A stretch of 64,000 nucleotides of DNA from Microstegium vimineum. Its lineage: Eukaryota > Streptophyta > Magnoliopsida > Poales > Poaceae. Made by a program: the position numbers and the translations under genes. The notes under the pieces were generated by a model. The model saw only the letters and a list, made by a program, of their open reading frames with translations. It was not told where the DNA came from and searched no databases. Of this stretch, positions 57,368 to 64,000 are shown piece by piece (position 1 is the stretch's first letter; every line of letters starts with the position of its first letter). The stretch is from positions 8,339,894 to 8,403,893 of the forward strand of contig CM039133.1 of the NCBI GenBank assembly GCA_022036555.1, given 5' to 3'.

Positions 57368-59457
57368 TGAAAGGTCCTATTCCAAGGCAAGAGGGGGAGG
57401 GTGAATAGCCTAAACTGAAATTCTAAAAACAAAACTCAACAACGCGTTAGAACTAAAGATAGCGGAGTGAATGTTGCGCTAGCCTAAGGGGATTGCACAG
57501 CCACCTATGAGACAAGGCTAGCCTAATATAGCTCTATCCACACTCAAATCTTACACAAGCTACTAAGGCATATCTAGCACAACCTAATAAACTACTAGCA
57601 AGTATGGACAAGGTAATGCAAGGTTAGGTAGAGTGATTATACCCCCGTGTAGAGGATTGATCCAATCAAATGAGAAACTCCGAGATAGTCAATAAATCAC
57701 TAGAGGGAGACAAGGTAGACACTTGATTTTTCTCCCAAGGTTCACTAGTTTTCCAACTAGCTACGTCCTCGTTGTGTCGGGTCACTCACTTGGAGCATTG
57801 TTCGCCTACACGGTCGTGTAGCCCGTGTACACACCGTGTAAACGCTACATAGTGGTACACAGTTTCCGTTTAATCAGCTGTTTAGACAGTTTAAACACCG
57901 TTTTTTGCCCGTTTAAAGTCCCGTTTTTCCGAATAATGGGCTAAACGGAAGGTGACCGACTGTTTACCGTTTAGCGTTTAGGATAACATTGACTTGGAGT
58001 CACGCGCTTATTGGCATCACACGCTAAACCCGTCACTGGGTGCCGCACAACCAACAAAGATAAGGGCATTCAAAGACACGCGCAATCCACTAGACGTACC
58101 TTTGTGATCTCCCGCGGGGAAGGCACAAGAACCCTTCACAATCACCACTTGTGGTCGACGAAGCACAATCACCAAGCTTCTCGAATCCACAGTCTAGGTG
58201 ATGGCAATCACCAAGAGTAACAAGAAAATCGTAGCGGTATCAACTTCCAAGTGCCACTAACATGAACTCACTTCATGCAATGCACTAGAACACTCAAATC
58301 TCTCAAATGGATGATTAATCAATGATGAGATGAGTGGGAGTGTGTGTCACAAGCTTCTCAAGTGTATGCAATATCAGAATGAGCAACAGAGAGTCCTTGA
58401 GTCGCCACACACCCTTAAAAAGCCCCCTCAAAGGAACTAGCCATTATGCACTTGAGTTGTAGAAAAGCAAACCTCCGGACCACTTTCAGTATCGTCAGAC
58501 CATTGCACTGGTCCGGAGCTTTGGTCCGGAGCCTCCTATCTCTGCCACGTGTCGCGCTCTGTTTGAAACTATCCGTTGGCGCGCTGCTCTTGACACCATC
58601 GTACTACCTCTGTTGGTCCGGAGGCCTGGTCCGACGCCTTCGCCACAACTTCAACAAATCATACAGTAAGCATCCGTGCTTCGGACCACTGGTCCGGAGG
58701 TCACCGTCGGACCAATCTCTCTGGTCCGGAGCCTCTTCTGTCTTTCGTCCAAGTCATGCAGTAAGCGCCTGGGCTTCAGACCACTCGTCCGAAGCCTACC
58801 ACCGGACCATACCTTCTGGTCCGGAGCCTTGATCAGTTTCCTTTGACTGAGCCACCAGACTAGTTCGACGCCCCTTTTTGCTTGGTCCGGAGCTTCTAGC
58901 TGAAATGGCCAATGCTAGGAGCCGTTGTCGGACCACCTTCTATGGTCTGAAGCTCTCATGCATAACTGGTCCGGAGCTTCTTTCTTGGTCAGAATTTACT
59001 TCTCTTTTCTTCCCTTGATCTCATGTGCCACCACCAAGTGTTTCACTGACTTGTGCATATGTATTGGCATATTTTAACAAGTTTTACAAGGGTAGTTCAT
59101 TAGGTTTAGATGCAATGCAATCATGATCAACCTAATGACACTTGATAGTTGGAACCACATACTATTTTCCTCTCTTAATAGTACGGTTACCTATCCTAAA
59201 TGTGATCACACCCACTAGGTGTCTTGATCACCAAAACCAAAAGTCTTAGCTTATACCTTTGCCTTGTATAGCTCTTAGGGTCTCCTCCTTCTCTCTTCTT
59301 CTCCAAGTGTGAGCTCTTGTTGGCTTTCTCCTTAGCCTCCACCTTGCTCCACCACTTGTCATCTCCACTTCTTCTTAGTGTACTTAACCTAGTCACACTT
59401 AGAGCTGAGTTAGTACTTATGTTTCATCAATTACCCAAAACACTTAGAGATCTTTCA
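57368..59457 (-). mobile_element. Solo LTR of a Sirevirus-like family, TSD GTAAG
   Basis: 2090 bp, TG...CA, flanked by GTAAG (57363-57367 and 59458-59462), with no internal region. The plus-strand left end (tgaaaggtcc...agagggggagggtgaata) is the reverse of an LTR 3' end like that of the copia element above, so the LTR points left. It contains many GGTCCGGAG / CCGGACCA motifs (58470-58990) but is otherwise a different family from the 37.8-51.6 kb element. A hAT-like MITE is nested at 57796-57991. Solo LTRs arise by recombination between the two LTRs. Confidence 0.88.
57796..57991. mobile_element. hAT-like MITE, 196 bp, TSD ACTTGGAG
   Basis: Begins cattgttcgcctacacgg and ends ccgtttagcg...ggataacattg (imperfect TIRs). 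It is flanked by ACTTGGAG (57788-57795 and 57992-57999). The 8-bp target and short non-coding interior indicate hAT. It is nested in the solo LTR. Confidence 0.85.
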
Positions 59458-59462
59458 GTAAG

Positions 59463-60768
59463 CTAGATTAACTGAAATAGTTGAAGAGAATAAATTGTAT
59501 CAAATATTAGTGGGTAACATGAACATATCCCAAACTTAAGGAGACTAATTTCTGGGTAAGTTCGTGGTGAATTTTCCAGCCAACAAGGCAACGACACGAA
59601 GTCTATTGGTGGCCATCAAATTCTGTGGAAAACTGTTACCGATTGGTACTCATTAGCTCACTCCACATTTGTCGAAGCACGAGTTGGACTTCACCGTCGA
59701 CTGGAGCAGAAAGAAATATGCAGCCTGATATCCCCCTGTCTCGTTATATACAACCATTAAGATTGAGAGTTTTATCTATATGCTATTATAAAATACTGTA
59801 ATTTTCTATATGCCATTAACAATGATTTGGACGATAACATCTATAACGGCTTCAACTTTTTAGTGGCCTCTTATAAAATTATAATCTTTTATAAAACTCT
59901 CCTGAAGATTCTCTGCTATTACAGTCACAAATTATATTTAAAACAAAATTGGTCCAATGAACATGTAAAAATACAAAAAGAAATTAAAATTTGGACGCTT
60001 GAAATTATTGTAATCTGACCAGGAATGGACTTCATTGAAATTGGCTTCGTTATTAGCCAATCTCAGCTGGATGTTTTATTTCACTGCTTTTAAGTCGTGG
60101 CTACATTGGTAACTATGAATGAAATAGACTTTCTTTGTGTATACATTCATTTCACTATTTATAGCCTGTTTATAACATTTATTTTTTTGTAAGATGTTGT
60201 GATCAATTGTGTTATGTGATATATTATTTAAAAAGAAAAAGTCTATGTAACCCCAACTCTTCTCTAGGGTGGACTACTTTATTTCTCCAAACTATAAAAC
60301 TAGCTATTCTACCGCTAAACTTTTCAAAACTAGTCAAATAATCTCCTATGTAGTTTTTGATAGTAGTTTTGCTACAGTGACATTGTTTTGTCTTTTTTTT
60401 ATTTTGGCCGAATCTTTTAAAAATCATAGTAAGCACCTTGAATTAAGCTTATAGAATGACCAAAACTCTGAAGATGCTCACACCACTAGGTGCTTGAATC
60501 ATGTAGGGTTTTCTTTTTTCAATTACACACTACAAGACATACGTTCTCCCCTATAAATAAACACACGAATACTATCTCTATGAGCATCTTGAAAGATTGG
60601 ATCAATAAATCTTTAAGGTTGATTAAGCTATCATAGGCCCCTTGAACGACGGGAACCTAGTTACATTACTGAAAGGACAAAATCGTTAAATCATGTAATA
60701 TTTGCTTCTGCGAGAGATCAAGACAATAACATTAGGCTCATTCTATGTCAATTATTTTGCAAAAAAAA
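59463..60768. other. AT-rich intergenic spacer
   Basis: No supported gene. Sequence at about 60240-60440 (ttggccgaatcttttaaaaa) resembles part of the hairpin element that follows and may be an older copy. Confidence 0.45.
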
Positions 60769-61477
60769 AGTCCACTTTTTTCTTTCAACTTTTGTGAAAG
60801 TCCGTTTTTTCCTCCCGGAACTCCAAAACCACGCAAACTAACTCCGCAATTTTAGAAATAATTATTTTTACCTCTCTGGCCTGGTTATAAGTGGGTTTAA
60901 AGACGGTTTTGTCTTTTTCGGCTAAATCTTTGAAAATCATAGTAGTAAAAATTTAATACTCATTGGATCATGTATGACTTAGTTATATATTTTTTAGGGT
61001 TTAAATAGCCCTAAAAAATATATTACTAAGTTATACATGATCCAATGAGTATGAAATTTGTAGTGAAATTCTATCATACAATAATTAGTCCATCATAAAA
61101 AATTTACGACAATTGGACCATTGAAACTGTAGTTATCAATTATTCAAATTAATTACAGAAAAGAATAGATCTAAATCTACAACAAAAATTTTATACTGAA
61201 GCACACTATACTATATGTTTACGGTGTAGATCTACTCATGTGGAGATAAAAAAAATTGGATTTTCAGTTTTATATTTTTTTAATGATTTATTATGATTTT
61301 TCAAAGATTGAACCGAAATAAATAAAAATGAAGAAGATAAACCGCCTTTAAAATCGCTTATAACCGGGGACATAAACTATATGGTTGCAAAAGTTGAGGG
61401 AGTTAATTTATCCAATTTTAGAGTTTAGAAAAGAGAAATGGACTTTCACAACAGTTAAGGGATAAAAAAATAGACTT
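60769..61477. mobile_element. Foldback-type MITE, about 0.7 kb
   Basis: The outer left agtccacttttttctttcaa...tgtgaaagtcc and the reverse of the right end agtctatttttttatccctt...tgtgaaagtcc form long imperfect inverted arms. Inner sequences also pair. The centre is a near-perfect palindrome (60956-61052). No coding. A TSD is not clear. Confidence 0.65.
60956..61052. repeat. Central palindrome, 97 bp, of the foldback MITE
   Basis: atactcattggatcatgtat ... atacatgatccaatgagtat, with arms near-perfect and a short loop around tttaaatagccc. Confidence 0.9.
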
Positions 61478-61852
61478 CTTCCATTATTTCGCAGACAGCC
61501 GGCATCCGTTTATCTACAGGCCTTTTCGACCGGCCCTGATGATCTGATCTTCTTTACAGGCCTTGGGCCCAGTCTCAGTTTCTGAAAGCAGAGCCCAACA
61601 AGCTACTACATTGACAGCTCCTCTAGCCGACGACGTAAATAAAGCAATGAGAAATTTCTTCGGATAAGGGTGTCTTGGAGCTCCAGACGGGACGGCCACG
61701 TCGGTCATCCGACGGCCACTCAACTTCGCCTGGCTCCTGCGCTTCCACCACCCTTGGCAGACAAAAACGCGAGCACGACGACGAGGATTCATTATTGAAG
61801 ACCACAGGAGGAGGAGGAGGAGGAGGAGGAAGCGTGCAAGCGGTCCGGTCTC

Positions 61853-62437
61853 ATGGCGCCCTTCTCCGTCCTCGGCTCGTCTCCGGTGGTGGCGGCGGCG
61901 CCGTCGTTCAGTCGCATGTCAAGCCACGGTAGGCGTCAGCAGCTCAATCTGCATTCCAATCCATTTCCATCTTGTGGAGTTCTGACTTCTGAGGAGCATT
62001 CTGTCTGAAACGCAGCATCTGCGGTGCGCATCACCTCCAGCAAGAACCGCGTCGCCACCAGGTCGCTGTCCATCAGGTGCGAGCAGAGCGCGAAGCAGGG
62101 CGGCAGCGGCGGACCGGACATATGGCTGGGCCGCGCGGCCATGGTCGGCTTCGCCTCCGCGATCGCCGTCGAGGTGGCCACCGGCAAAGGTTTCCTTCAG
62201 GTAAGTACGAGTAACATCCACAGCACACAGCAGCAGCAAGTCGATCGGTCATTGCAGTGCAGAGCTTGCAGAGGCTAACATGAAAAAAATGCCGCTCAAT
62301 CCATCATCGCCTTAATTTGGTGGGTGCAGAACTTCGGCGTGGCTACTCCGGCGCCGACGCTGGCGCTCGTCGTGTCGGGGCTCGTCGTCGGCCTCGCCGT
62401 CTTCTTCCTGCTCCAGTCCGGAGGCTCGCGAGACTGA
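61853..62437 (+). CDS. SEP1: LHC-like stress-enhanced protein (SEP1/Lil4-type), thylakoid
   Basis: Three exons: 61853-61928, 62016-62200, 62330-62437, all with GT-AG borders, giving 122 residues. The N-terminus (MAPFSVLGSSPVVAAAPSF, then Ser/Arg-rich with SIRCEQSA) is a typical chloroplast transit peptide. Helix 1, DIWLGRAAMVGFASAIAVE, carries the chlorophyll a/b-binding-type GRxAM signature; helix 2 is TLALVVSGLVVGLAVFFLLQ. The LENFGV-like link (FLQNFGVATPAP) and two-helix length fit SEP1 rather than OHP (one helix) or ELIP (three). Family knowledge: SEPs accumulate in thylakoids under high light and are thought to help in photoprotection or pigment handling. The ATG is the first in frame with the transit peptide. 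No lesion seen. The intron phases (1 and 0) keep the frame, which supports the model. Confidence 0.88.
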
Positions 62438-63600
62438 TGAGCAGTGATGAACACGTACGTACAAAGCATCCAACACCACAGGCTGGGTTCAGTGCCTGCC
62501 ATCGTCGTGACATTTTTTTTTCCTGTACCATGGAATGCAGTAGCTGACGCTAGCTCATCTGCAAAGTACTCCTCGTGTTACGCTCAAATTGTATCGATCG
62601 ATCTTCTTCAGACCAAAGTGAATGAATGAACAAGAAAAGGTGAAAAAAATTCCGCCTATCTACTGAATCCTATAGCCACGTACGGTACTCAACTGAATTG
62701 TGCATTTGTGGATGACCATATACTGCAACATCATTGAGAACGAGTATATGTACGTCCTCGCACTGCAATAAAACGAGCGCTGGGCAATCTGCTTTGAGCG
62801 AAAATCGTTTTTTTTTTTGGTTTTAAAGAAACGGCTACTGTGATGTGATCGTCGAAACCAGAATAATCATATATATGGCTATATATATATGCGTCATGCA
62901 AAAGACGAAAACTCTGATCTGTATATATATGTACTAAACTGTTGTTGTACGATCGAGCCAGGGTTTGCGAGAGGGCTTTTTGTACTACACGGATGGATGG
63001 ATATCTGCAGCTCCATCACTTGTACGACCGTACGTACTGCATAGCGTTAGGTGCAGTGCAACCAAACCAACTGGTGGTCATGGATGTCCACACTACCACG
63101 CTACCGGACAGCAGTAGCGGTTTTCATTGCCACACCTATAGCATCTTCGCTCATCAAAGAGGGGGCTGCGTAAACTAGTAATAGTGTGGATGATTCAAGA
63201 AAGGCTCCTTTACTGAAATCTTCATATATGTTGCCCAAGACGTACCTTTAATTTCCATATGTGCAGTTATTAATACTGAAAATATCCATTCGATCTTTAG
63301 ATGGAAATGATTAGTGTTTAGCTTTTAGCTACCTACAATATCTGTCACATGGAACTCAATTTTTTTTTTGGGGGGTGGGGGGGTCCCCTTCATATATGTT
63401 TAGCTTTGCTGTCGATATTAGGAGCAGATCATCAGCAGCACTGAATGAATGAATGCGGTCTGGCCAACCCTTTCCTTGTGTGTTTGCTTCACGGAGCACG
63501 CCACGAAACGGCTCGATCGCCTGATTATTCTGGTAGTAGCTGACACCACGAAGCAAACACAAGAAAACGATGATGCTCACTCTCATCTTGCTTCTTGCCA
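62438..63600. other. 3' flank of the SEP1-like gene and intergenic DNA
   Basis: The 3' UTR is probably within about 62438-62780; an AATAAA-like CAATAAAAC occurs near 62765. The rest has no supported gene. A G-rich tract (ggggggtggggggg) lies near 63370. Confidence 0.5.
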
Positions 63601-63639
63601 CACACACACACAACACACACACACACACACACACACAAG
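63600..63639. repeat. (CA)n microsatellite
   Basis: CA dinucleotide run with one break (CACAACAC). Confidence 0.95.
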
Positions 63640-63777
63640 AAAACGATGATGTCCGTTTTCCGTTGAGGAGCTACATGCATAGGCTAGGTGCAGGAGCACT
63701 GCACACTCAACTTGCACACACACAGGGTTTTCAGCTGAAAAATCGGTTCTTTAAGGCTTAGCTACTGCTGTCATGTA

Positions 63778-63868
63778 CTTCCTCCGTCCCTTTATATACA
63801 TCGTCTGAAAAACGTACCTATGAGAGAAATACAGTTTTCTAAAGACATATATTTAGGGACAGAGGGAG
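63778..63868. mobile_element. Stowaway-type MITE, 91 bp, TSD TA
   Basis: cttcctccgtccctttatat ... atatttagggacagagggag with TA on both sides (63776-63777 and 63869-63870). Same class and length as the copy at 55852-55942 but a different sequence. Confidence 0.93.
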
Positions 63869-64000
63869 TATGTAATAATCAATGGTTCAAGTATGTAATG
63901 AAATACATAAGAGAGCGACGATGCTCCAGCTCAATAATTCATTGCTTGCTTGTCCACTTCACCAACTGCCTTTATAAATACAGAAGGGAGCTCAAGAGGT

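Noticed and set aside
61514..61805. Minus-strand frames just upstream of the SEP1-like gene
   Set aside because: No homology, and they overlap the likely promoter and 5' UTR of the plus-strand gene.

Overview
The window is nuclear DNA from a grass, probably a PACMAD/panicoid type. The evidence is grass-type CACTA transposons with TIR and 3-bp TSD, a Sirevirus-type Ty1/copia element, Tourist and Stowaway MITEs, spliced GT-AG genes, and grass-like ELF4 and chloroplast LHC-like proteins. The species cannot be fixed from sequence alone. Most of the window is transposon, solo LTR, MITE or AT-rich intergenic DNA. Only two host genes look intact.

Layout. 1-7154 (minus) is a broken receptor kinase. 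It joins a DUF26/Gnk2 (cysteine-rich receptor-like kinase) ectodomain to a kinase that reads like L-type lectin receptor kinases. A 5.1-kb CACTA element (1393-6526, TSD TTG) splits it inside the second DUF26 Cys motif. That element carries decayed TNP2 transposase and a Ulp1-like (C48) protease ORF. 7.2-22 kb is intergenic, with GC-rich islands, a large LTR-like inverted repeat (about 12.68-15.06 kb), a 5'-truncated LINE tail with TSD, and a PIF/Harbinger MITE. 22102-22458 (minus) is an intact single-exon EARLY FLOWERING 4-like clock gene. 23-35.6 kb holds MITEs, a third LTR-like fragment, a strong hairpin element whose arms contain tRNA-like A/B-box motifs (about 27.75-28.55 kb), and two TIR elements sharing one terminus family.

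35.8-36.7 kb (minus) is a DC1-domain pseudogene hit by a 195-bp hAT-like MITE. 36914-53439 is a second CACTA element (TSD TGT), with GTTGCCGAGTGC-type subterminal repeats. Nested in it is a 13.8-kb Sirevirus-like copia element (37804-51617, TSD CCACC). Its LTRs are nearly identical (about 3 substitutions in 1.65 kb by eye), pol is uninterrupted, gag is frameshifted, and a large env-position ORF is open except for one amber codon. 57368-59457 is a solo LTR (minus, TSD GTAAG) of a related family, itself carrying a 196-bp hAT-like MITE (TSD ACTTGGAG). 61853-62437 (plus) is a three-exon gene for a two-helix LHC-like stress-enhanced protein (SEP1/Lil4-like).

The two intact genes (ELF4-like and SEP1-like) do not form a pathway cluster; they are ordinary plant genes separated by transposon-rich DNA. 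I found no prokaryotic systems, CRISPR, rRNA or complete tRNA. The most unusual items are the DUF26 x LecRK-kinase chimera, the tRNA-like hairpin element, and the copia element with a nearly complete third ORF.
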